A stretch of 11,996 bases of DNA from an uncultured Bacilli bacterium (GCA_947628075.1 CANQYF010000032.1:1-11996), one strand, 5' to 3'; counted from the first letter of the stretch, positions 1-7,148 are shown. Translations and numbers: made by a program. The notes: a model not told the origin generated them from the sequence alone.

Positions 1-76
<76 letters not shown>

Positions 77-79
77 TAT

Positions 80-156
80 GGTTCGTTAGTCTAGAGGCCT
101 ATGACGTCTGCCTGTCACGCAGAAGATCACGGGTTCAAATCCCGTACGAACCGCCA
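80..156 (+). tRNA. tRNA-Asp(GTC)
   Basis: Complete cloverleaf of 77 nt including the encoded CCA. Acceptor strands GGTTCGT and ACGAACC pair perfectly. The anticodon stem TCTGC/GCAGA encloses the loop CTGTCAC, giving anticodon GTC. The T arm is CGGG-TTCAAAT-CCCG. It lies 3 nt after the initiator tRNA and 3 nt before tRNA-Phe, so the three are one transcript. The Met-Asp-Phe order is also found in large Bacillus tRNA arrays. Confidence 0.97.
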
Positions 157-159
157 TCT

Positions 160-235
<76 letters not shown>

Positions 236-246
236 TTTAGTTTATT

Positions 247-273
247 AAAAAATCCCATATTTCGGGATTTTTT
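247..273. terminator. Bidirectional intrinsic terminator after the tRNA operon
   Basis: The inverted repeat AAAAAATCCC / GGGATTTTTT (247-256 and 264-273) encloses a 7-nt loop. The T run on the + strand ends the tRNA transcript. The A run on the 5' side reads as a T run on the minus strand, so the same hairpin can also end the Nudix/peptidase transcript arriving from 314. Confidence 0.9.
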
Positions 274-313
274 CTTTGCTTAAATTTTAAATTAAAGATT
301 CTTTTTTTTACTT

Positions 314-790
314 TTAGTCAAATATATAATGTTGAAATTCTTCATTATCAATCATTTCCAAAATTATTTCGGGTTTAAAATTTGTGGCTTTTAATTCAGA
401 TGAACTTAACCATATATAAGTTAAATGATCTTTCTTCTTTTCTTCAATATTTGCAATTGATGATTTACTATATAAATTATAATCATTGAATTCATATTCA
501 TGAATCATTAATATTTCATGATAATTTTTACCATTAAAACTCGAAACAAAAAAATTTTCTATCATACCAACTTTCTTTTTTAATGTAATGTCAATGCCAG
601 TTTCTTCCTTAAATTCTCGTATACCCGTATTAATAGAATTTTCACCTAATTCACATCTTCCTCCTGGTAATGTATAATGACTAACTCTATCATCTTTTTG
701 GATTAATATTTTTTTACCATTTCTTATAACGATTGCTACTCTATTGTTAAATATAACGCCATTTTTTTCAAACCGAATATCATTATTCAT
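314..790 (-). CDS. Nudix hydrolase
   Basis: A 158-aa cytoplasmic protein of the Nudix (MutT-like) superfamily, enzymes that hydrolyse nucleoside diphosphates linked to another moiety, using Mg2+ or Mn2+. The full Nudix box is visible at residues 44-66: G44, E50, the REFKEE run (R58, E59, E62, E63), G65 and I66, matching Gx5Ex7REUxEExGU. The preceding RVAIVIRNGKKILIQKD strand and LPGG at 41-44 are typical of the housekeeping MutT/ADP-ribose-like branch; the C-terminal half carries the usual W..S.EL segment. Length is normal. The start follows the peptidase stop by 12 nt with only a weak AGG as ribosome binding site, so it is probably translated from the peptidase transcript. Substrate cannot be read from the sequence. 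Confidence 0.93.
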   Translation of the reverse strand: MNNDIRFEKNGVIFNNRVAIVIRNGKKILIQKDDRVSHYTLPGGRCELGENSINTGIREFKEETGIDITLKKKVGMIENFFVSSFNGKNYHEILMIHEYEFNDYNLYSKSSIANIEEKKKDHLTYIWLSSSELKATNFKPEIILEMIDNEEFQHYIFD

Positions 791-802
791 TATTTTTTAA
801 AC

Positions 803-1729
803 CTACAAGGAAAATTCCCACAAATTTTTTATTTGTGATTCTATTCTTTCATACTCCCAAAGCATTCTACTCTTTACTCTACTATTAGGATCATTAACAA
901 CAATTTTATCGTCTTTTATACCAACTAATACAATATAATGACCATTAATGGTAAAATCACCTTTTCGCATATTACAAATTACTGGATGATTATTTTTTAA
1001 AGCATTATAAATTATTTGTTTAGATAAAGGAAGTTCTTTTACTTGAAGGCCAAAATATTTGGCTCCTTCACTCATTAATGACCAAGTTGTGCCTGCATTA
1101 TCTTGATAATATCCTTTTTCTACTGCAAACTTAGCAATATCATATGGAGTAGTATCATTCTTTCCAGTTAAGCCTGCAATTACCATAGCTAATGACGTTG
1201 GTCCACAGCCACTTATGGCAATATTGCTTTTGCCATAATCACCATACCCCCATCTTTCATCCCATTGTAATAATAATGGAAATTCACCTTTGGTAACGTT
1301 CCCGATATTATCACTATAAACATTGCCCTTTTTATTTAAATAGTCCATTACATATTCTGTAAGTTCAATATTTCTAGATAAAGATTCTAATAATTTTTCC
1401 GGATATTTATCATAATTTTTTATTATTTCATTTATTCTTTTATCTTTTTGACTAAAATTATTTAATCTTTCTAATATTGTACCATTTTCATATTGAAGCA
1501 TTGAAACTTCATCATAACTATCTAGAGAATTCAAATATTCATTAAGATTAGTTAAATCATCAACATATTCATCTTTATTATCTTTAATATCTGTTTTATC
1601 TATATTATCTGGCTTCTTCTCTACTGGTTTAAAAGATTTTATAACACTAAAAATTAAAATTATAACTAAAACTACAATTAAAATTAATTCTATTAATTTC
1701 TTTTTATTAATTTTTTTCTTTCTATTCAT
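803..1729 (-). CDS. Membrane-anchored C39-like (papain-fold) cysteine peptidase
   Basis: A 308-aa protein with a Lys-rich N-terminus, one transmembrane segment (about 12-31), a charged Asp/Lys linker (33-60), a helical stalk (60-140) and a C-terminal Peptidase_C39_2-type domain (about 148-300) that should face outside the cell. The domain shows LLQWDERWGYGDYG, the nucleophile motif SGCGPTSLAMV with Cys175, INGHYIVLVG with His264, and the VVNDPNS motif with Asp280, giving a complete Cys-His-Asp triad. Proteins of this type are unlinked to bacteriocin exporters in many Bacillota and have unknown surface substrates; no ABC transporter domain is present. AAGAGG precedes the ATG by 5 nt. The gene leads a two-gene unit with the Nudix hydrolase, although no functional link is evident. 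Confidence 0.88.
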   Translation of the reverse strand: MNRKKKINKKKLIELILIVVLVIILIFSVIKSFKPVEKKPDNIDKTDIKDNKDEYVDDLTNLNEYLNSLDSYDEVSMLQYENGTILERLNNFSQKDKRINEIIKNYDKYPEKLLESLSRNIELTEYVMDYLNKKGNVYSDNIGNVTKGEFPLLLQWDERWGYGDYGKSNIAISGCGPTSLAMVIAGLTGKNDTTPYDIAKFAVEKGYYQDNAGTTWSLMSEGAKYFGLQVKELPLSKQIIYNALKNNHPVICNMRKGDFTINGHYIVLVGIKDDKIVVNDPNSRVKSRMLWEYERIESQIKNLWEFSL

Positions 1730-1785
1730 TTAAACCTCTTCTAAACTATTTCTTACTATTTTAGTTTAGCATAAATGTAGATTAA

Positions 1786-1791
1786 ATTATA
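1786..1791 (-). promoter_or_regulatory. Possible -10 box for the C39-like peptidase gene
   Basis: TATAAT lies on the minus strand about 57 nt upstream of the peptidase start. A good -35 element is not visible at 16-18 nt (CGATGA at 17 nt), so this is a weak call in a very AT-rich divergent intergenic region. Confidence 0.3.
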
Positions 1792-1799
1792 TATTTTTC

Positions 1800-1828
1800 T
1801 TCATAATATCATCGATATAATGTATAAT
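1800..1828 (+). promoter_or_regulatory. Putative sigma-A promoter of the HlyIII gene
   Basis: TTCATA (1800-1805), a 17-nt spacer and a perfect TATAAT (1823-1828), about 32 nt before the start codon. The -35 matches consensus at 4 of 6 positions. Confidence 0.55.
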
Positions 1829-1860
1829 TTAAGTATATATATATTAAAATGGAGGCTAAA

Positions 1861-2499
1861 ATGAATTTACCTAAATATACACTGTCTGAGGAGTTAGTTA
1901 GTGCAATTAGCCACGGAATTGGAGTTTTACTATCAATTAGTGCTTTAGTATTATGTATCGTCTTTGCAAGTATCCATCATAACCCTTTAGGAATTATTGC
2001 AAGTATTATATATGGTCTAAGTTTAATTATACTTTATTTAATGAGTACCTTATATCATTCATTTAAACCAAATAAAGCTAAGAAAGTATTTCGAATACTT
2101 GATCATTGTAGTATCTTTTTATTAATTGCGGGTAGTTATACACCTTTTCTCCTTTTGGTTATTGGCCATCTTAAAGGAATAATAATGCTTATTACTATTT
2201 GGCTATGTGCAATTATTGGTATAATTGGTAATTGTATTAATCTAGAAAAATTTAAAAAAATATCCTTCCCTCTTTACTTATTTATGGGATGGATAATTAT
2301 TTTTTCATTAAATACATTAATTAACAATTTAGAATTTAATGGTTTAATGTTTCTTCTTATCGGTGGACTAATTTATACCTTTGGAGCAATAGCGTATTTA
2401 ATGGGTAAAAAAATTAAATACATGCACTCTATTTGGCATTTCTTTGTTCTAGGTGGTAGTATATTGCAATTTTTTACAATCTTCTTATATGTAATATAA
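1861..2499 (+). CDS. Hemolysin III / PAQR-family membrane protein
   Basis: A 212-aa polytopic membrane protein of the HlyIII (PAQR, TrhA/YqfA) family with seven predicted helices. The family's metal-site residues are all present: EELVSAISHG at 10-19, STLYH (S62, H66), LDHCSIFLLIAGSYTPF beginning at Asp81, and HSIWH (H189, H193). Despite the name most members are not proven toxins; they are linked to membrane lipid homeostasis or putative metal-dependent hydrolase activity. I place the start at 1861, not at the upstream in-frame ATG at 1849, because GGAGG (1851-1855) is an ideal Shine-Dalgarno for the second ATG and overlaps the first. It is single-gene, divergent from the peptidase and convergent with fabG, with only 5 nt between the stops and no hairpin visible there. 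Confidence 0.93.
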   Translation: MNLPKYTLSEELVSAISHGIGVLLSISALVLCIVFASIHHNPLGIIASIIYGLSLIILYLMSTLYHSFKPNKAKKVFRILDHCSIFLLIAGSYTPFLLLVIGHLKGIIMLITIWLCAIIGIIGNCINLEKFKKISFPLYLFMGWIIIFSLNTLINNLEFNGLMFLLIGGLIYTFGAIAYLMGKKIKYMHSIWHFFVLGGSILQFFTIFLYVI

Positions 2500-2504
2500 A
2501 ATAA

Positions 2505-3245
2505 TTAGTTTTTAGCTGCCCCATCAACTGGTAAGATTACACCCGTAATATAACTAGCCATATCACTAGCTAAAAACAAAAACGCATTAGCAACATCTAC
2601 TGGTTCCCCAATTCTACCTAATGGAATTGTATTAATAAGAGGAATAATCATTTCTTTTGGTAATTTTGCCACCATATCAGTATTAATTATTCCTGGGGCT
2701 ACTGCATTAACTCTTATATTATCTTTGGCAAGTTCTCTTGCTAAGCTTTTAGTAAGTCCATTTACGGCAAATTTACTTGCAGGATAAGGTGACCCTGATG
2801 GTTGACCATAAATACTTACTATAGAGCTAGTATTTAGAATAACTCCACTTTTCTTTTCTTTCATAAAAGGAACAACCGCTTTTGTAACATTAAACATGGC
2901 ATTAACATTTATATTCATTATATTAGCAAAATCTTCACTTGTTAAATCTTCTATTTTAGCATTGGATGAAACTCCTGCATTATTTATTAATACATCGATT
3001 TTACCATATTTAGAATATATTTGTTTTATAACATTATTTACTTCTTCAAAATTATTTAAATTAGGATAATATCCCTCTATTTCATATCCTTCTTTTTGTA
3101 AATCTTCCAGTGCTTTATTAACTGTTTCCGCTTTTGAACCAAATAAAATTACTCTAGCATTATTCTTTAAAAAAGTTCTTACAATTTCAAACCCAATTCC
3201 TCTAGTTCCCCCAGTTACTATTACTACTTTATTTTCTATATTCAT
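2505..3245 (-). CDS. fabG: FabG-type 3-oxoacyl-ACP reductase / SDR oxidoreductase
   Basis: A 246-aa classical short-chain dehydrogenase. The nucleotide-binding motif TGGTRGIG is at 11-18, NNAG at 88-91, and the catalytic tetrad is N113, S141, Y154, K158 (YPASK). The segment VNAVAPGIINTDM and the C-terminal LASDMASYITGVILPVDGA are characteristic of FabG, which reduces 3-oxoacyl-ACP with NADPH in fatty acid elongation. The Asp that usually contacts adenine appears replaced (PNLNN at 61-65). No other fatty acid synthesis genes are near, so a related SDR acting on another substrate is possible. The start is well supported by GGAGG 4 nt before ATG. Confidence 0.85.
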   Translation of the reverse strand: MNIENKVVIVTGGTRGIGFEIVRTFLKNNARVILFGSKAETVNKALEDLQKEGYEIEGYYPNLNNFEEVNNVIKQIYSKYGKIDVLINNAGVSSNAKIEDLTSEDFANIMNINVNAMFNVTKAVVPFMKEKKSGVILNTSSIVSIYGQPSGSPYPASKFAVNGLTKSLARELAKDNIRVNAVAPGIINTDMVAKLPKEMIIPLINTIPLGRIGEPVDVANAFLFLASDMASYITGVILPVDGAAKN

Positions 3246-3265
3246 ACTTCCTCCAAATTAATTAA

Positions 3266-3274
3266 ATTATATCA
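3266..3274 (-). promoter_or_regulatory. Extended -10 promoter element of fabG
   Basis: Read on the minus strand this is TGATATAAT, a perfect TATAAT with an upstream TGN extension, about 20 nt before the start codon. No convincing -35 is seen at 16-18 nt, as is common for extended -10 promoters. It suggests fabG can be transcribed separately from the upstream surface-protein genes. Confidence 0.55.
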
Positions 3275-3286
3275 TAATTTTCCTAA

Positions 3287-3802
3287 TTATTTTATTCTTC
3301 GATATTTTTTAATCATAAAAACAACACTAAAAGTAACACCCATAATTATACCTGCAGCTTCAAATATTTTTAACCAAAAATTATTCTTATTTATAACATT
3401 TTCACTTTTAGGTAAACAATTTAACAATTCTTTTTCTTCATTACCTTTAAATACCATTTCACAATTAGAAAAATCACTTTCTAGTTTTTCTAATATATGT
3501 TCTTTTATTTCATTAGAATATCCTTCCATATATTCTTTATTAAGTATAACTGATGGCACTCCCAATTTCTTTATATTTAATTCTTTTTTTAATTTATTTA
3601 TTATTTGTTCATCTTTATTAATATTTAAAATTACTAAATTAAAAGCAAATCTTTTATTTATATCTTTTAACCAAGCCAATTCTTGATTACATTTTAAACA
3701 ATCATTTTGATAAATGAAATAAATATTATAACCATTTAATGAATCTTTATTATTAAAAACAACTAATAATAAAATAAATATAATTGAAATAATTCTTTTC
3801 AT
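3287..3802 (-). CDS. Membrane-anchored thioredoxin-fold protein
   Basis: A 171-aa protein. An N-terminal hydrophobic segment (about 3-16) acts as signal peptide or anchor, a thioredoxin-like domain follows (about 25-108), and a second transmembrane helix lies near the C-terminus (about 146-165) before a basic KKYRRIK tail. The domain shows the strand YNIYFIYQNDC, a CxxC site (C35-L-K-C38) and the cis-proline motif GVPSVIL (Pro83). Two further cysteines, C114 and C129, lie between domain and anchor and could form a structural disulfide. This fits an extracytoplasmic thiol oxidoreductase or reductant; no CcdA or DsbB partner is in the window. AGGAGG precedes the ATG. It lies 62 nt after the lipoprotein gene and 41 nt before fabG, so cotranscription is plausible. 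Confidence 0.75.
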   Translation of the reverse strand: MKRIISIIFILLLVVFNNKDSLNGYNIYFIYQNDCLKCNQELAWLKDINKRFAFNLVILNINKDEQIINKLKKELNIKKLGVPSVILNKEYMEGYSNEIKEHILEKLESDFSNCEMVFKGNEEKELLNCLPKSENVINKNNFWLKIFEAAGIIMGVTFSVVFMIKKYRRIK

Positions 3803-3864
3803 TTTTACCTCCTAAAAGGAATATTCATTAATATTATTAAACAAAAAGAATTATTTTATGTTAT

Positions 3865-4356
3865 CTAATTATTGGTATTATAAACATATTCAATACTAAT
3901 AACTATCTCATTTTCAACAATAATATCTAATAATGTATTATCTTTTTTATACTCATATAAATTATCTAATTTTTGATAATTGTCTCCATAAACTTCAAGC
4001 ATTTTTTCATAACTATCCCCTTGTTTTATACCTTCCGTAGTTGGAGTATTGGGATCTGTTATTAAAATAGATAAAATTCTTTCTTCATTATTTAAAGTAT
4101 ATGTTGATATTTCATAATTTTCATAAGTATATACTCTATCAGTATCTTCAAAAGCACAGGTAGGTAGTTCCATTTCATTTAGATAATTACCCATTTTTTC
4201 TGTACTAAATAATTCACCTGGTGTCATTTTTATATCATTATAGACAAAACTATAAGTTTCTTTTACATCCTCATTTTTATTTGCTGCCGTTTTATTACCA
4301 CAAGCAGTTAATAAAAATATACTTATCACTAATAAAAATAAATTTATTTTTTTCAT
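3865..4356 (-). CDS. Small lipoprotein of unknown function
   Basis: A 163-aa protein with a lipoprotein signal peptide: MKK, a hydrophobic core, then lipobox LTAC with Cys19 as the expected lipidated residue. The mature part is acidic. Its C-terminal half (TPTTEGIKQGDSYEKMLEVYGD, about 104-126) resembles the pattern of SmpA/BLIP-like small folds, in which a G-x-x-x-G-D-S-x-x-x-V loop is followed by a Tyr-Gly; this is a fold-level guess. The gene begins 2 nt after the SGNH-type gene's stop. Its ribosome binding site AAGGAG lies inside the end of that gene, indicating translational coupling and a likely shared role at the outer face of the membrane. I do not recognise a specific family. Confidence 0.72.
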   Translation of the reverse strand: MKKINLFLLVISIFLLTACGNKTAANKNEDVKETYSFVYNDIKMTPGELFSTEKMGNYLNEMELPTCAFEDTDRVYTYENYEISTYTLNNEERILSILITDPNTPTTEGIKQGDSYEKMLEVYGDNYQKLDNLYEYKKDNTLLDIIVENEIVISIEYVYNTNN

Positions 4357-4358
4357 AA

Positions 4359-5366
4359 TTACTCCTTTTCTATTTCTTTATAATATTCTTTTAATTTTTT
4401 CTCATAAATCATATTTATTTTATCATATTCTCTATAATCAGTTAAGCCATATTTTTCTTTTAAAATACTACCAAAATATTGAGATAACTTTGTAGCACCT
4501 TTGATATTTAAATGTAAGCCTCCATCATAAGTATCGGTATTAAAATCAATGCCAATTGATGGTATTAAATCTATAAAATTATAATAAGAAATACCTTTTT
4601 CACTAGCATAATTTTTTATTTGTTCATCATATTCTTGATACCAATATGGATAAAGACTTGGTGCTTTCATTAATACTAATGAAATGTTATTTTCCTTACA
4701 TAAATCATAAATTTTATCTAAATATTCATAATTAGATTGCGCAAAATTATAACTTGGTAAAGGTTTTTTAGCTGGTAAATTAGTTACTCCTTTCACTTCT
4801 TTATTTATTAGAAAGCCATTATAGGTACTTACTTTATTTTTAAATAGATAAGTAAAATCTTCTTTAGTTATTTGCGTTATTCTTGAATGATATCTGATAA
4901 TAGGAAATATATATGATAAAACATTATCATCTTTCGTTTTACTTGTCTTAATTATATTCCATTTTTCTTTCGACCATTTCATGGTATCTAACATTAATCG
5001 ATTATATGGCTCTGAATCCGGCTCACTATTTTTCATTGAAGCAATATTTAAGACTACTACTTTAGGAATTTCATATTTTAAAGTTTCTTTTAATAAATAA
5101 TAGGATTGCCAAATATCTTGAGAAGAATTTCCCCGAACATAGGAAGTAATTCCATAATTTTCATACATAACTAAAGGGGAAATATTAGCATACACTTCAC
5201 AATCACCAATAAAAATTACTTCATGGTTTTTATCTTCTTCATAATAAGCTCCCGTCATACTGCCTTCAATTAATGAACTAGCATATTTAGGAGTTACTAA
5301 TCTATTTAAAAATATAAATATTATTATAAATATTGTTAATCCCATTATGATTTTGAAACATTTCAT
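4359..5366 (-). CDS. Membrane-anchored SGNH-hydrolase-like protein with GDC in place of GDS
   Basis: A 335-aa protein with an N-terminal transmembrane anchor (about 5-22) and an extracellular SGNH/GDSL-type domain, related to the acyl-transfer/esterase proteins that accompany MBOAT acyltransferases in Bacillota. Block I reads VIFIGDCEVYANISP (50-64), so Cys56 occupies the usual nucleophilic Ser. The C-terminal block TYDGGLHLNIKGA (279-291) carries the Asp281/His285 pair, and VVVLNIAS (103-110) matches the central strand. No MBOAT gene is nearby. From memory, related clostridial proteins also show GDC, so it may be a subfamily trait rather than a loss. A TAGGTG ribosome binding site precedes the ATG. 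It follows the transglutaminase-like gene by 37 nt and is coupled to the lipoprotein. Confidence 0.78.
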   Translation of the reverse strand: MKCFKIIMGLTIFIIIFIFLNRLVTPKYASSLIEGSMTGAYYEEDKNHEVIFIGDCEVYANISPLVMYENYGITSYVRGNSSQDIWQSYYLLKETLKYEIPKVVVLNIASMKNSEPDSEPYNRLMLDTMKWSKEKWNIIKTSKTKDDNVLSYIFPIIRYHSRITQITKEDFTYLFKNKVSTYNGFLINKEVKGVTNLPAKKPLPSYNFAQSNYEYLDKIYDLCKENNISLVLMKAPSLYPYWYQEYDEQIKNYASEKGISYYNFIDLIPSIGIDFNTDTYDGGLHLNIKGATKLSQYFGSILKEKYGLTDYREYDKINMIYEKKLKEYYKEIEKE

Positions 5367-5403
5367 GTTTTCACCTAGATTCTTTTGTTAGATTTAATTG
5401 TAT

Positions 5404-6630
5404 TTATTCAGCTTTTGGCCATAAAGATGTATCCCAGGTGCGGCCACTTAAAGTCGATAATCTTTGCTTATCAGTCATAATACTTATTTTACGATGATTT
5501 CGATCGGGAGTTGAATCCATATGACGCCATACCCCATCAATTTTGACTAAATTCCAATAATGAGTTTTATTTGTAACCCATATTAATTGGTTTTCTATTC
5601 CTTTAGCATCAAGTAAAGCTTTAAAACATAAAGCATGAACATAACAATTCCCTTCATGATTTTTAAAAGCATACCAAACTGGGTCATCCCCACCATAAGA
5701 AGTACCATATCTAACTTTATTACGACAATAATCTCTTAATTCTTCCGGATCATCGCTTAAAGTATTTGCGATGCTAAGAACTAATTCTTTTGTATCTTCC
5801 TCCGTATGATCAATTACAATTTTTCTTTTTGCCGTAGTAACGTTACCAGCAGCATCACTGGCGATATATATAGCATAATAAGTTCCTGCTTTTTTGTTAT
5901 TAACTTCTGAACTATCAACTTTAAAATCTACGACTCCATCTTTATTATCGATTACACTTACCCCTTTTAAATAATCAATCTTAACATTTTTTTTAACACT
6001 TATATCTGTTAAACCAGAAAATTTAGGTCCTTCCTTATCTTCTTTTTGAATTAGGGTAGCTATCTTTTCCGTTTTGTTACCATACTTATCTTCAGCAACT
6101 ATAGTATATTCAATATTATTTTCTTTTCTTATTTCTTTTAAAATAGATGTTTTTACTGTACCGGATGCATCATAAGTATTAACGATGAATTCATCTTTAT
6201 TAGGAATTTCATCACCTAAAAATATTTCAATATCTTTAACTTCTAATTCTGGTGGGGTTGTATCTTCTACTGTTAAAGTAACAAATTCTTTATCTCCATC
6301 ATATGATAATGCAATTTGATAATTGCCAACTGTATTTAAATCTATTGTATCTATATCAGTAATAAATTTACTGTTTTTTTCTTGTGTTCCCTTTTTTAAA
6401 AAATCTATTAAACTTATATTTTTAGTTCCTAGTTCAATTTCAATGCTTTTAAAGTGATGATGGGTTAAAGCGACAAAAGATGCTAAAAAGATGGCAATTA
6501 AGATTAATACGCCAATAATACCTAATTTTAATATTAATTCATAATTATTTTTCTTTTTATTAACTCTTTTTCTAGTATTCTTTTTTTTCGTATTTTTCTT
6601 TTTTGGACTAGTCTTTTTCTTTTTTTCCAT
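5404..6630 (-). CDS. Membrane-anchored transglutaminase-like protein with Ig-like domains
   Basis: A 408-aa protein in four parts. Residues 1-29 are extremely basic (mostly Lys with some Arg); a transmembrane helix spans about 31-53; DUF5011/Ig-like beta domains lie at about 60-275 (TTPPELEVKD and EGPKFSGLTD mark the starts of two copies, each ending in a YGN or AGN element); and a transglutaminase-like domain occupies about 280-400. The catalytic triad is visible: C329 in GNCYVHALCF, H357 in THYWNLV, and D372 in RHMDSTPD. Such domains act as surface peptidases or cross-linking/transfer enzymes, and the Ig-like repeats usually serve as spacers from the membrane. The start is supported by the basic-then-hydrophobic N-terminus and a modest GAGTGAAG site. 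It probably leads the surface-protein transcript. Confidence 0.87.
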   Translation of the reverse strand: MEKKKKTSPKKKNTKKKNTRKRVNKKKNNYELILKLGIIGVLILIAIFLASFVALTHHHFKSIEIELGTKNISLIDFLKKGTQEKNSKFITDIDTIDLNTVGNYQIALSYDGDKEFVTLTVEDTTPPELEVKDIEIFLGDEIPNKDEFIVNTYDASGTVKTSILKEIRKENNIEYTIVAEDKYGNKTEKIATLIQKEDKEGPKFSGLTDISVKKNVKIDYLKGVSVIDNKDGVVDFKVDSSEVNNKKAGTYYAIYIASDAAGNVTTAKRKIVIDHTEEDTKELVLSIANTLSDDPEELRDYCRNKVRYGTSYGGDDPVWYAFKNHEGNCYVHALCFKALLDAKGIENQLIWVTNKTHYWNLVKIDGVWRHMDSTPDRNHRKISIMTDKQRLSTLSGRTWDTSLWPKAE

Positions 6631-6648
6631 TTTACTTCACTCTACTTA

Positions 6649-6678
6649 ATTATATACCTTATTTCTTTTAAAAAGCAA
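6649..6678 (-). promoter_or_regulatory. Putative promoter of the transglutaminase-like gene
   Basis: On the minus strand, TTGCTT (6673-6678), an 18-nt spacer and TATAAT (6649-6654), about 18 nt upstream of the start codon. The -10 is perfect; the -35 matches only the TTG half. Confidence 0.45.
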
Positions 6679-6681
6679 TGT

Positions 6682-6728
6682 TTTAATTATAATATTCGGT
6701 TTCTTTAATTATAATATTCGGTTTCTTT
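6682..6728. repeat. 22-bp tandem duplication across the stop of the S1-domain gene
   Basis: Two perfect head-to-tail copies of a 22-bp unit, 6682-6703 and 6704-6725, with the match continuing three more bases to 6728. The copy at 6704-6725 contains the last codons (TEYYN) and the TAA stop of the S1-domain gene; the other copy lies just downstream of that stop. On the minus strand each unit contains TATAAT (6686-6691 and 6708-6713). Confidence 0.95.
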
Positions 6729-7058
6729 CTCTTTAATCCATTCTTCTAAATTTTCTTTTAGGGGCAAAAAGCCTTTTCGCGTTTCTTTAATAAGATTATT
6801 GTTATTAGTTGCTTTATAATTTATATTTTTTATAGATAATTTAAGTTGCAAATCCTCTTCATTAATAGCCAAAATTTGGCAATAAATAGTTTCGCCAATT
6901 TTAACATAATCGTGAATATCCTTAACAAATCCTTCCGATACTTCTGATATATGAATTAAACCATTATACCAAGGATCTATATTAACAAAAATACCATATT
7001 TTTCAATCCCGGTAACCTGCCCTTTGATTATATTTCCTACTTTATATTCTTCTGACAT
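6705..7058 (-). CDS. S1-domain RNA-binding protein (YugI/CvfD-like)
   Basis: A 117-aa protein with a single S1 RNA-binding domain at about 4-77: KVGNIIKGQVTGIEKYGIFVNI, then GLIHISEVSEGFVKDI, then KIGETIYCQILAIN and LQLKLSIKN, all standard S1 strands. The rest is a short charged tail (80-117). Size and single-domain form match the ribosome-associated YugI (general stress protein 13) / CvfD group of Bacillota, post-transcriptional regulators; orthology is inferred. AGGAG precedes the ATG by 6 nt. It is transcribed from an extended -10 promoter shared back-to-back with nfu. The last codons and stop lie within a tandem 22-bp duplication. Confidence 0.88.
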   Translation of the reverse strand: MSEEYKVGNIIKGQVTGIEKYGIFVNIDPWYNGLIHISEVSEGFVKDIHDYVKIGETIYCQILAINEEDLQLKLSIKNINYKATNNNNLIKETRKGFLPLKENLEEWIKEKETEYYN

Positions 7059-7084
7059 AAAAAACTCCTAATAACTCTAATATT

Positions 7085-7113
7085 AGTATAACATAATTTT
7101 TATTTACTTACAA
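7085..7113 (-). promoter_or_regulatory. Promoter of the S1-domain gene (extended -10)
   Basis: On the minus strand, TTGTAA (7108-7113), a 17-nt spacer and TATACT (7085-7090) preceded by TGT, making an extended -10. It lies about 27 nt before the start codon. Confidence 0.7.
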
Positions 7114-7131
7114 AAATAATAAGTATATAAT
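7103..7131 (+). promoter_or_regulatory. Promoter of the nfu-like gene
   Basis: TTTACT (7103-7108), a 17-nt spacer and a perfect TATAAT (7126-7131), about 17 nt before the ATG at 7149. Its -35 shares base 7108 with the -35 of the opposing promoter. Confidence 0.62.
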
Positions 7132-7148
7132 AAATTAAGTGATTGATT

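Noticed and set aside
803..1729. C39-like domain as a bacteriocin-exporter protease
   Set aside because: No ABC transporter domain, no double-glycine leader peptide and no bacteriocin-like small gene nearby.
1849..1860. ATG at 1849 as HlyIII start
   Set aside because: It overlaps the Shine-Dalgarno of the ATG at 1861 and has no binding site of its own.
2501..2513. Same 13-mer (ATAATTAGTTTTT) at two convergent junctions, here and at 7388-7400
   Set aside because: Both minus-strand proteins happen to end in Lys-Asn-stop in AT-rich DNA; no stable hairpin, so coincidence is the simplest reading.
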